This document shows positions 22,733 through 34,301 of a DNA stretch of 64,000 nt, one piece after another. Positions within the stretch are counted from its first letter, which is position 1. Each line of letters opens with the position of its first letter. The DNA lies in contig JADNRZ010000020.1 of assembly GCA_015501605.1 (NCBI GenBank), positions 682,001 through 746,000 on the forward strand. Reading direction: 5' to 3'. Source of the stretch: Panaeolus papilionaceus (taxonomy: Eukaryota; Basidiomycota; Agaricomycetes; Agaricales). The notes under the pieces are model-generated. The model made no database searches. It saw only the letters and a program-made list of their open reading frames with translations, and was not told the origin of the DNA. A program made the position numbers and the translations under genes.

Positions 22733-23584
22733 ATGATCAGCCCTCACAGCTCCCCAATGAAGGTGAGTATCTCAAAAGTAACTTCTGGTCATAGATAGCG
22801 ATACTTACCGGTACATATTTTTTAGTGCACCCCATCATCAGCTGCAATGGGAGCGTACCTCCAGCAGCACATAAAATTGAACTTCCCGGACACCCAGAGC
22901 AAGACAGAAAGCGAGCGCATCTACCCTGGCAAGGATTTCAGCAAGGGCTACGAAATCGGCATCGCGTTCCTTACAAAAGACAGCGATCGTCACGACCCTT
23001 TGCCCCTATGGGCTCTCGCTGTTTCCGAAACCGGGCACACATTCGGAACAAGCAGCACCACTAGCTTGTACACAATTCGTGTGGAGGTACCGTGCTCCGA
23101 TAACTATAAGCAGGAATACACGAGGGAGGTCAAGCTCGTGCATGATAAAACGACCGTCAGTCAGAAACGCAAGCTTGTGGCAATTCACCGCCTGGGCTTC
23201 GTATTAACAGAGGACGTCCCTCGTCAGAAGTTAATCGAGTTTCTCGTTATGTTCAGTCCTAATAAGATGGACGATATGCCAGTTGTAGCAGGCGGCCTTA
23301 AAGTGTGGACCCATATTGGATATGTTCTTCGTCTGATTCATTACCTTCGCCTGGGAAGAGCAGAGAAGGAAGGCGCCTCAGCGCCTTGCTTCCGCCTTGA
23401 AGTGGATAAGATGGGCAAGCCTGTCTCTGAAAGCAACGTGCTTCCTAAGCCGGTGAATCTCATCAAAGGCCATTTCTTTGATTCAGAGGTGGCTCTCTAT
23501 GATCAGATCATGGGTGATTGGATCAGGTTCTACCGGGCACCACCAATCGAAGTAGGTCAGAGGGTCACCCTTTTCCGTGTCTGA
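22733..23584 (+). CDS. Unrecognised fungal protein, divergent relative of the 21404-21979 gene
   Basis: Two exons, 22733-22762 and 22826-23584, giving about 262 residues (MISPHSSPMK, then CTPSSAAMGAYLQQ). An internal ATG at 22847 also opens the main exon, but the upstream exon has a clean GTGAGT..TTTAG intron and a TATA box at the right distance. Shared family marks are YEIGIAF, a W-x-L-x-V block, HRLGFVLTEDVPRQKLIEF and THIGYVLRLIHYLR, which match in order the intact minus-strand copy. The C-terminal extension (LIKGHFFDSEVALYDQIMGD) is not in the shorter relative. No signal peptide, membrane helix or known domain. Function unknown. Confidence 0.7.
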
Positions 23585-24338
23585 GACGAAAAGTATAGAG
23601 CGGGTCGTCCGAGGATACTACATATGCGCAAGCTATGGTATAATTTATGTTTATGGACTAGAAGGTTATTAGAATTTAGAAGAGCTGCATTGTCTTTATT
23701 TATTATCAACAATTCACCGTTTCATCTTGAAAAGATCCAGGCTGGGTGTCCTTAAAAGATGGGCTGATATTCGAAAAGAATTAAAATCATCATAGCGCTG
23801 ATAGAAACAAGACGACGAACTGAAGATCCTAGAACCTGTGTGCACAGATCTATGTACAAGTTGACTGAACGGAATGACATCATGAAAGGCAAGATTGGCG
23901 CTCTAAGATGTCATCCAATGAGGGATTGTGGACGCAAATCTTGTTGCCCAATCAATCTGACGCTCGACGATGGATGTTAGGTTGCATATTGTAAAATTCT
24001 ATGGCGTACGATACGGTCATTTAAATACGTATATAAAATAATCGGGGTTAATACAAAGTAAAAACAATAATACAAGCAGAGGATAAAATACGGTCTACTT
24101 CTATGCTACACAATATAATAATTCAAATTTAAACAAGGCAAATAAAAGATACATATTATATCAACGAATATTTATAGAGAAGATCCCACCAGCGGGTTAT
24201 TAGAAGGGGGGGTACTACCTGCCTGCAACAGAAATATGCGTTCAATTCAATTAAACTCGTCGATGTCTCTGCACGAACTGGGTCAGTCCAATGTCACAGA
24301 TTAAAGGGGTGTGCGTACGAGTAGGAATGACAAAATAA
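23585..24338. other. Convergent AT-rich spacer
   Basis: 3' flanks of two convergent genes, strongly AT-rich at 24000-24180. No coding or RNA feature seen. Confidence 0.5.
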
Positions 24339-25505
24339 TTAGTGGTGACGCGAGTACCCAGACCTCGTCATAGCAAGCTGAGGTGCAAGGGGTGGAGGGC
24401 TGGCGACAGCGGCATATCCCTGCATACTCTTCGACTCCGTAATCTCCTTGTCCTGCTTCATTGTCTTCGTCTTTCTTGATTTACTCTTGGACTTGGATTT
24501 AGATTTCGTCTTCGTTTTAGTAGCAACCTTGGGAGATATGACCGTATCTTGCATCGCTTGACTCTCGGTATGAGACACGACGATAACGGGTGGCGACATG
24601 GGTGATGACGAGACGGAGAAGAATGTGCGAGAGGCTGCTGCAGCCCGTTTGCCAGGGGTGGCAGGAACAACAGTTCTATCGCTCTCGTTATTGAACCGGT
24701 CCATCATATGAGCAGAGATGGTGATAGTCATAGGTGTAATGGTTGCAGAATCATCAAAGAGAGCATCGGATGACCCTGCTTCGGAATCCAGCGTTATACC
24801 GAGACCCAACCCGGCTTTCAGGGCACTCTTCATGGGGAGATTTGTATCGGTGTTCCCACCAGAGGAACGAACGCATAGAATCGCTGAGCGTAAATAATCC
24901 GCTCGGAGGTCAGGAGAAGCTGGCCTCTTGCGAATCTTGCGGATGGGAGAGTTGCAAGTGGCTGGGACGGCGATTGGACCCTGAGCAATGCAGGGTGTAG
25001 CCGGCATGAATCCACTGCTTTCCTCTCCTGTAACCAGAGGAACAGACGACTGAGACCCGTCAGTGTCTGAAAGAGGACCAGCATGCGCATCTAAATTTGA
25101 AGGCAACATAGCAGAGTTCAAAGAGGCTTCAAGGCAGGGGAAATGGGCAATGGCAGCAAGATGGTTATGCTGCGGACATGGCCCAGCACCACTTATTGTA
25201 TCCTGGTCAAGATGAAACACGCCTGGTAGAGCTGGCTCAGGACCCATGTGGGGCGTGTTGGGTCGCAAGCCGCTGCTGCTGCTGCTCTTGTTGGACCCTG
25301 GAATCACGATATTGCAAGGCGGCAACATGGTGCTTGCGTAGGTAGCGATATGAGCGAGAAAAGAACTGCGAGAATGGTTTGTGTCATTTGTTTTGTCGGA
25401 ATGATACAGCGATAGACGTTGTAGTCTGTGCTGCTCGCGCAGTGGGTTGCGCTCCGGACGAGGAGGAGCGCGATTGGGGCGATTTGTCTGATGATGGAAA
25501 TGCAT
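24339..25505 (-). CDS. Low-complexity, probably nuclear regulatory protein
   Basis: A single open frame of 388 codons from the ATG at 25505; the ATG at 25328 (MLPPCNIVIPGSNK) is an equally possible start, because the first 59 residues are basic and unconserved in look. It is rich in Ser, Pro and Thr with no folded domain visible. It contains several proline-directed basic sites (NSPIRK, ASPDLR, ATPGKR), a nuclear-localisation-like stretch KIRKRPASP, an LPMKSALKAGLGLGITLD segment and a Lys/Ser/Thr tail (TKTKTKSKSKSKSKSRK). This looks like an intrinsically disordered CDK-phosphorylated protein. No family recognised; the function is inference only. Confidence 0.6.
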   Translation of the reverse strand: MHFHHQTNRPNRAPPRPERNPLREQHRLQRLSLYHSDKTNDTNHSRSSFLAHIATYASTMLPPCNIVIPGSNKSSSSSGLRPNTPHMGPEPALPGVFHLDQDTISGAGPCPQHNHLAAIAHFPCLEASLNSAMLPSNLDAHAGPLSDTDGSQSSVPLVTGEESSGFMPATPCIAQGPIAVPATCNSPIRKIRKRPASPDLRADYLRSAILCVRSSGGNTDTNLPMKSALKAGLGLGITLDSEAGSSDALFDDSATITPMTITISAHMMDRFNNESDRTVVPATPGKRAAAASRTFFSVSSSPMSPPVIVVSHTESQAMQDTVISPKVATKTKTKSKSKSKSKSRKTKTMKQDKEITESKSMQGYAAVASPPPLAPQLAMTRSGYSRHH

Positions 25506-27332
25506 AAATTATCGAGAAATGTAATCAACCCAGAGTTGAGAGGGTGATCGCGTAAGATGTGAAACTGGAACGTCTTGAAACTGCAACCAGGCACTATCAG
25601 CAAGTTTGTCTAACCGGAATGAAAGCTTGTTTAAAGAGATTACAGTCTGTATCTGGTGATGAAACAGAAAGGCAGTGAACAAAAATGGATATCAGATACC
25701 CGAGTTGTATTTTTGCGACGGAGGATCCTGTTCCATCGTCTTGAGGTGGTCGATTTTAAGAACAGAGACATCTCAGCTAGTCAGATTATTTGGGTTATAC
25801 ATAGATATCGAGGCGAAAAGCAGGCGTAGTCGAAACCAGAAAACCGTAGGAAGGTGTGGCGGCTGGTCAGGGTCCACATTGCCTTTATAATGAAGGCACT
25901 GGGTAGAAAGGCATGGTGATGACGTTCGCAACACAAGCTCAAGCTAGAAGCTGCGGAAGCTGCTGGACTAGATGCGATCACATGATACACTTCAGTCCGT
26001 CGCGTGTCGCGTCGCTACTTTGACCCACTGGGCTTCAGTGTAAATGTTGACAAGTAGACCGTCCCAGAAGATAAGAATCCCGACCGACCCAACTGTCATG
26101 TAATCTGTCGATGAACCTTCAAGTCCAATCACATCTGTGCGAAAGATGTTGGTTAAGTAGTGCTCTAGCTCCTTGATGGCCAGTCTAGAGCGTGCAAAGG
26201 CAGATTGGGGTGCTGAGTAGACTGAGAATGCGCGACCTTAAGCGCCGGGTTAAGTTGGAATCCGAGAGCAGAGAAAGGAAACCGGGAACGAGTCGCCTCC
26301 GGCTTCTGATTCGGCAATTGATTTTTATTCCCACAATCGTTGGGTATGAATCGGACGCCACGAAATGTTTCCAGTTGACTAAACCCTGCTCCCGGCCAGC
26401 CAAGGCATTCATTCACAAATGTATCCACATCTGCCACAGTTTTAAGAGCGTATAGACCTCAAGGCAATGGTTTCACGTAAAGATAATTAAGGCAAATCAC
26501 GCGCCCTCATACTTGTAGAGGAGGAACGACGGAGCTTATAACTGAATAGCAGCACTTGACCAGAAGGATCCCCAATTTGATAAGGGATTTGAGGGCTTAT
26601 CTTATTTTTAGTTCCCATACAAATGATCAGCTGGTCTAGAAGAACCGACTCCAGAGCTTGGAACCTCCCCTAAGATTTGTTTTGGACTGCTGCAATGGAA
26701 GTTTATGGGGCGTGAAATGTGACCTGTACTTCAGCATTCTATTACTACAAGGTGAGTCGCATTTTATACAATCCTCAATCCAGCTAGGTTGACACTTTAC
26801 CTAGTAGCCGTTTCACAGGAATTGTATACCTGCATTATAAGCTTTCATGATACAGCGGCCATCATTTCATTTCAGTGTTACGTCCGAATTGCGCTGTTTT
26901 GAAAGCATTCTTGTTTGTTCGTTTGCTACATCCACCCATTGTCTAGCTGAGTTTGTCTCACAAGCGATTCCTTTTTGAGCGACTGAATTACCGCTTCCAA
27001 GCTATTCATCTCCTACAGAATTCTTGACGCACTGACCGCGTGCTGGGATGGGAGCGGAGCCCCATTGAGAGATTCAGGTTTGATCAATTAATATTAGCCA
27101 CGGCCAGCAGTGTATATCCCGAAAGGACAGGGTGGAGATCGCTTACTTCCGATACACGCTTCAGCTCAGGCCTGCAATTCAGAACGAGGTATATAAAGGA
27201 TAAATCCATTCTTTCATGGAAACCCCTCTTCTTTTACCAGACCCCCGTCTATTCTCAGCTCAGTCGAGAACATCTTAAAACACGGCTCCGAACTTGCATC
27301 CATAACAGCTCTCCATACCACTTCACGACAAC
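25506..27332. other. Intergenic, about 1.8 kb, no gene supported
   Basis: A 90-codon minus-strand frame at 26165-26437 lacks any recognisable feature and overlaps open frames on both strands. A TATA box for the next gene is listed separately. Nothing else seen. Confidence 0.45.
27190..27197 (+). promoter_or_regulatory. TATA box
   Basis: TATATAAA lies about 136 bases upstream of the ATG at 27333, followed by a C/T-rich leader. Confidence 0.5.
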
Positions 27333-27891
27333 ATGTCTTCTTTCACAAACCGTATCATGACTGCCATTCGAGCTCGATCCCCTTCAACATCATCACCCAC
27401 TACGAACACCACCAACGAACCAAACTCATACCAGCAGCCAGCAGATAACTCTGACAAGATGTCAACGTTGAGCACTGCCGTGGATTTTGGGTCCCCGAAC
27501 GCCTCACCCACCATTCGCTTCGCTGAAACCTCACCGCCTCCAAGGATCACAAGGCCAAGGGCGGTAACCGTTTCGCGCTCGACGGGGTCGGTGACACGAA
27601 GACGGTCTAATTCAAGTTCTGCCTCGGGTAGGCCGCGTGCTCCATCTTATGTGACGGTCCCAACAATTCCTGGGGTAAGTACGTTAGTTTTTGCCTTGCG
27701 TATAGCCCTGAGCTATTAGGCGGGCTTTCTGCTTCCTTAAAGAGAAGATAACGCTGACACGACCCTCGGTTATCGACGGGTTTTTAATTCTAGTACTGTT
27801 TTTGAAACAAATCTCAGCGCGCGTGCAGTCCTCAAATTTCCGCCCAGTTCTTGGTGTGGCAACTCGTTCGGCAGTTTGGTGGATACGTTGA
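27333..27891 (+). CDS. Small Ser/Thr/Pro-rich unrecognised protein
   Basis: Exon 1 is 27333-27674 (MSSFTNRIMTAIRARSPSTS to VTVPTIPG). It is joined by a likely 70-base intron (27675-27744, GTAAGT..AG) to a second exon starting KITLTRPSVIDGFLILVLFL and ending SAVWWIR at 27891, about 162 residues. If the intron is not used, the frame ends at 27719. The N-terminal part is disordered with RS/SP sites (RSPSTSS, RRRSNSSSASGRPR); the second exon has one short hydrophobic stretch that could be a membrane anchor. A TATA box and leader support transcription. No family recognised. Confidence 0.5.
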
Positions 27892-28447
27892 ATTGTATTT
27901 GTTATTTCCCGGTTTTATATTACCTGTCATCCATCATAATATACCATTGCTGTCGATGTACAATCTACACATCAAATTCACCTTATCGTGCGCGACCTGC
28001 TCGCATACTTAGGCTCTCGAGCAAAGCGGGGGATACATATCAAGCTTTGAGCTCAGTTCACATCCAAGCACTGAAGCGGTATCGAAAGCACCGAGCGAAT
28101 GGAGTTCCGACGCGATCATGGCCATACTTCCGGTGCCTCAGATTTCTTACATCGCTAATTGTCCACTGTGATACCCCTGCCTGTCAATAAAGCCAAGGGT
28201 AGGCACGATAGATGCCTGTTTGTCGTCGACACTCTGTGTGCGGGCTACAACCCGCCCCGGGGTAATTTATTGAGGTAATTATGACGTCACTGCCATATCC
28301 CCCTATGTGATGAAACCTCTATGCACAACCACTCCAGTCCATGACCTGTCGGAGTCCTCGACTCCACATCTCAATTCCCTTTTCTTGTGCATTGCTACCT
28401 CCTTGAGCAACTATCCAACCCCCATTGAATCGAGATATCAGCTCACA
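27892..28447. other. Intergenic spacer
   Basis: Contains a GTG-initiated in-frame extension of the next gene (from 28307), judged non-coding because the ATG at 28448 starts a clear mitochondrial presequence. Nothing else recognised. Confidence 0.45.
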
Positions 28448-28888
28448 ATGTCTACCGTTCGCCAAACAGCCCGTCTCACTTCCTCTCTTCGAAAGGCGGT
28501 GATCAACGCGCGTCCTATAACGTCCAGCAACATCTTCACCATCGCTGCCGCGTCTCAGTCACAGATCCATCCGTTCAGTCAAACCCGGGGCTACGTAGCC
28601 GATCATAAACCATTCAAGGATGGGTCGCTATCTCAAGGTCACCCTATTGATCCTAAGAATATGCACCCCGAAGACACCGAGTCGCAATCAGTGAAGGGGG
28701 GCTTGAATGCCCGTCGTAATAAAGACAGAAAAGGTGATAAAGGATCGAGTGATGCGGCGATGGAGCAGCCACAGGGTCATGCAAAAGGAGGCAAGGGAAA
28801 CCCAGAGGGGATTGGTATGGTTGACCAGGTTGGGAGTGCGACTGGAAGTAACAGACATTTCGAGGGAGAGAAAGAAAGGTCGAAGTAG
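28448..28888 (+). CDS. Small hydrophilic protein, probably mitochondrial
   Basis: A single exon of 146 residues starting MSTVRQTARLTSSLRKAVIN. The first 45 residues are rich in Arg, Ser, Thr and Ala with no acidic residues, as in a matrix-targeting presequence, and QTRGYVADHKPF looks like a cleavage region. The mature part is very hydrophilic, with Gly, Lys and Asp/Asn (GSLSQGHPIDPKNMHPEDTE, RRNKDRKGDKGSSDA), which recalls LEA-like or stress-associated fungal proteins. The family name is not known to me. The earlier GTG/ATG at 28307/28310 would place a poor sequence ahead of the presequence and was rejected. Confidence 0.65.
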   Translation: MSTVRQTARLTSSLRKAVINARPITSSNIFTIAAASQSQIHPFSQTRGYVADHKPFKDGSLSQGHPIDPKNMHPEDTESQSVKGGLNARRNKDRKGDKGSSDAAMEQPQGHAKGGKGNPEGIGMVDQVGSATGSNRHFEGEKERSK

Positions 28889-29234
28889 TAGTTAGAGGAA
28901 ACGAAGGTACGCAAGGTGGCTTTACGTGTAATGTCGCGTTGTCAGCTTGCTGACTTGTGTTTCAAGAATCAGCATGTAAGAATGAGCGCTAAAGCGTCGA
29001 GACTTCCAGTTATCTGTAGATAGTCTTTGGGTATACTTTTAATCATCATTTCCGACTTATGCTGGAGAGAAGTGCATATCCTTCGGAAATAAATTGTGTC
29101 ATTTTACGTACATCTTACCCTACAACCTCCCTACATGTCAAATAACATTCCATCTCAAGTCCGCATGATAAATATTGCATAGACACGCACAATCTCCCTT
29201 TCTTCCATCAAAAAAAAGCCACTGAGTTCTGTTC
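28889..29234. other. Intergenic spacer
   Basis: 3' flank of the small protein gene and promoter of the next; nothing recognised. Confidence 0.5.
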
Positions 29235-30647
29235 ATGCTACACCTTGATAATTTCTCTGCGTGGATTACTGTCGAAGGTAGAGAGGTAGAAGAGTATGCT
29301 ATTGAATATAGCGATGATGGCCTTTGCGCGTCTTGTTACATTGCATCCGAAGCAGGGAAGGTAATGTCAAGGTCTCCACCCTACGGTGTGTGTTGCACAA
29401 GTCGCCAACACCGACTCATTGTTTCTCAGAGCTTTGCAATCTGGTGGAGAGACACTGTCCGCCCGAGCGATAGCATGGGTCGAACTTTTGTCGACGGAAG
29501 GCGTTGCGGTCTAGCAAAAGGAATCAACAAAAAGGGGTATCGCAGAAACCCCATTCACGAACGCGATACAGCATGTATAAATGGCGTCGCAACTTCGTCG
29601 ACTCAAGCTCAGGAATTGATATTTTCTGACTTAAGTCTTACGGGTATGTTCTCCTTTCTTATTTTTACCTTTGGTGGGCTTTTTGACGCCGGACCATTGC
29701 ACTTTTTTTAGATGAAGAAGCCTCGATCGATTTTACTAGCGAACCACAACTCGAATCTGACCTCGGACTAATCAAACTTGAAGTATCGTACGTACGGAGG
29801 GGGGGTCATGAGCCGTTGAAGGTCATCCCATTCGAACCGTACCACAAAGTAGATGAAAGGAGTAGGAAGGGTTTGCCAACACAGCATCAGACGAGGTAAG
29901 TCGCAATCGATTGTAGGTTATGACAGTTGTCTAAAGGCAATATAAACTAGGCTTGGGGATCCGGTGACGAAGCAGTTCAACCCCATGTTCGCTGTCAAGG
30001 CTATTGGTGCTCCACGGGTGTTCCTGTTCAAATATCGCCCATCGCGTGAGTCAATTTTAGCTATTAATTGTAATATCGAATGCCTAGCCATTCGCCAGAT
30101 GTCCTTCATATGATGGCGGTCATCCCCAAATCGTTGCCCGCCCCAGTCATTGATTTGTCCATGGACTTGAAAGGAGAAATTGAGCCAACCGAGAACACGG
30201 ATAACACCGAACAAGAACCAACTAATGAGCAAAGTTCCCCTGACTGTGCTCAACCCGATAGTGATGCGACAGCCGACACGACCAGGGATGGTGCCTGTGA
30301 ATTTGAAGAAACGACAATAATTGTCGATGAAAAGGTATTCCTCATTGTCTACCATATGATTACATGAGGTAACGAATATCGCGAGTATTTAGGGTCCAAA
30401 TAATAGTTGCGAGTTCCTATTAGAAGCAGAGAGTGCTGAAAATAAGGACCAGGTCAAGAAAGAAATCGGCGACTACAAGGCATTCCCCCAGCTGAAAGTT
30501 GAACCTGAAGAAACAAAGATCAAAATCAAGACTGAGCCCGGGGTAAATATTGAAATCAAGACAGAGGATGGTTCATTCCTTCGCGTTAAAAAGGACGAGG
30601 AGATGGAGGTTCACAATTTCCTTCTAACCAAAGCAGAGACTGAGTAG
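29235..30647 (+). CDS. DUF7918 protein with SUMO-site-rich tail
   Basis: Six exons: 29235-29360, 29430-29643, 29712-29895, 29951-30045, 30099-30334 and 30393-30647; all junctions keep frame. The N-terminus (NFSAWITVEGREVEEYAIEY, then WWRDTV, TFVDGRRCG, TSSTQAQELIFSDLSLT) is the DUF7918 domain common in agaricomycetes. The block KVIPFEPYHKVDE, VFLFKYRPS and VLHMMAVIPKS completes it. The C-terminal third is acidic and carries repeated psi-K-x-E motifs (IKLE, VKKE, LKVE, IKTE twice). The biochemical role of DUF7918 is not established; nuclear or chromatin association is often guessed from the tail. Lies 204 bases upstream of uL4 on the same strand. Confidence 0.85.
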
Positions 30648-30851
30648 AGTATGTATTGGAGAAACGTAGGCGCGTGACGTCACAACTGCTGAGTCACAAA
30701 ATCGTATTGTGCAAATAAAGTAAAACGTGTGGCTTGTGTCGGATCAATAAACTGCACAGTTGGCTTCGGCAAAAGCCTAATTCACCAGTGACGGGAAATC
30801 GTAGCCATCGTTACGCAAAAGATTAGCTAGCCCCCCTCAAGACTATCGACA

Positions 30852-32267
<1,416 letters not shown>

Positions 32268-32823
32268 ACACACATATGCTTTTTGAGACGAGGGATAATG
32301 GGGATTGTACGCCACTATGTTCACACCACAAACTTCATTATGAGTTACCATTTGTATACTTTCACATGACCTATCAAAAGACGTTGAAGTTGTGTTCAGC
32401 AGGCTTTGTGATGACCTGGGAGCATGAAAGAATGTTCAACACTTTTTGAGGGTTTGTGATAAAGGTGTTTCGGGCATTTATTTTAGCGTAAAGTGAAACT
32501 GCGTCCAGCATGCAGAGGCGTGCTTAGTGCAGGCTGGAAAAGCTTTTGCTATGTATAACGTTGGATAAGAAGCGGGGCATGGTGCACACGTTGCTACCAC
32601 GTTAGGTGCTGCTTCAAGGGGAACTCCCATGGATTGCTCAGTCGTTCTTCCCTTTTCTCTCATTTACCTTCTTCTCCTTGATACCGAAATTTAGCATCGC
32701 CATTTTCTTATCTCTCTAAATTTTCGGTATGTTTCTCTTATTTTTTCCTGAGTATTGAAGTATGGATACTTAACTGGTGAATTTCAGCTGGTCGTCTACA
32801 CTTGGGGAGTGTCATCCACAGCT
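32268..32823. other. Intergenic spacer
   Basis: 3' flank of uL4 and promoter of the membrane-protein gene; nothing recognised. Confidence 0.5.
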
Positions 32824-34013
32824 ATGACTTCCTCCATTTCAATTCCTTCTTTGACTTCGGTCACAACGGCGTTCCCTACAGAATCTTTATCTCCAGATAA
32901 CTTTCAATCTCGCCGGGATTATCTAACTGGAACCACGACCAGCTTGATAGCATGCGTGACTCCTATGATCGCATTGATGTATATGTTCGTGCTCTCATGG
33001 ACATATCGTTATGCGCAGAGCAATCCCCGGCCCTTAAACAAGAGTTCTAGTTTGAAAATCCAAAGATATGCACCAGGTAAGTTCCGGTTTGACATGAGTT
33101 TATGATCTGGTTTGACTTGCTTGCTGATAACGACCTGCATAGCCGCCTATATATTTTTGGTCTTGAGTGGTCTTGCCGAGGTATGGGGAATGACATGGAA
33201 TATATACCTATTGCTGTGTCAAAGTTCTATTGATCATGGGCTGCGACTGACGATTCCTGCACGATTTTAGGTAGCTATCGCGAGCTGGTTGATCCTGCAA
33301 TACCGATTTAATCGAAACTACCCCAACATTGAAACAAGCACGAGTGCGCGACTATTGCTGTATGTCGTCTTTTTAGTCTTCTTCCCTTCTTCTAAACCTT
33401 TGTTAAATTTATTGACAACTGTTGGTGCATAGATTTGCATCTTCCTGGACTGTCCTCACAGGCGGTGCCTACTCTCTGCTCTTCCTGCATCCTACATGGT
33501 CAAAGCGGCCTATTTCCTCCATCGGTGCTCAAGCGATTTGGATCTTTGTTACTTGGCTATTCTGGGTCGTCGGGGCTGGCCTTGTCAATCGCGCCCTCCC
33601 GACATTGGTGGATCAAGCCGCATGTAGTCAGATCGTGTACTGCGGTCAGATTAGGGCACTGTTTGGTATGTACCCTCTTTATTTTATTGCTTACCTTAGA
33701 CTGCTGGGAAAGTTTTCCCTCAGGATGTTGGATGGGGTTGTTTTCACCCGTTCACACTCTCCCCATATTGGCCGTTTGTTTTGATTACACATCATCTCCG
33801 CGGTTTTATTGATTCTTTACTTCGTTGTATAGGTGTCGCTATCATGGAGAGGTACGTTAAAGTTCTTTTCTGTCCTGCCGGAAAGTGTTATGTCTGACCA
33901 CCATCATTAGTTTAATCCTGACGGGCGGTATGGCGGCGATGCTATGGTTGGCCTGGCAATCTGCGAAATACAACTTGAAATCCGCCCGTTTCTCTATGCA
34001 TTCACTCCCGTAA
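32824..34013 (+). CDS. Small multi-pass membrane protein, unrecognised
   Basis: Six or seven exons starting at the ATG 32824 (MTSSISIPSLTSVTTAFPTE) and ending SMHSLP at 34013. Four or five hydrophobic segments appear: SLIACVTPMIALMYMFVLSW, AAYIFLVLSGLAEVAIASWLI, SSWTVLTGGAYSLLFLH, IGAQAIWIFVTWLFWVVGAG and LILTGGMAAMLWLAW. The loop RYAQSNPRPLNKSSSLKIQR is basic and probably cytosolic. The pattern resembles fungal MARVEL-like four-helix proteins of the plasma membrane, but no diagnostic motif is present. Function not assigned. The frame is kept across all GT..AG junctions I used. Confidence 0.7.
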
Positions 34014-34301
34014 TCCCTATGCGCATCGTACAGGTACTTTGTTAGCATGGCTCGTATTCTTATGAACCGTTCATGATCAGGCAATATGAATTATGCGTTA
34101 TGTGCTATGCTATGCCATTATCTGAATGAGGGTGACGTGCATATTTTTTCTATTCAAACAAATATCATCGCACAAGAATCTGAACGATTTATGAAAGGGT
34201 CTCTATTCATTAAATATATGGGGAACTTCAAGATACATCTCGTATTAGTATTCCTCCCAGATGATTCAGCGCAAGGAGGGTATTCAGGCTCCACAGAGGT
34301 G

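Noticed and set aside
28307..28447. In-frame upstream extension of the small mitochondrial protein
   Set aside because: Begins with GTG then ATG but would hide the clear presequence that starts at 28448.
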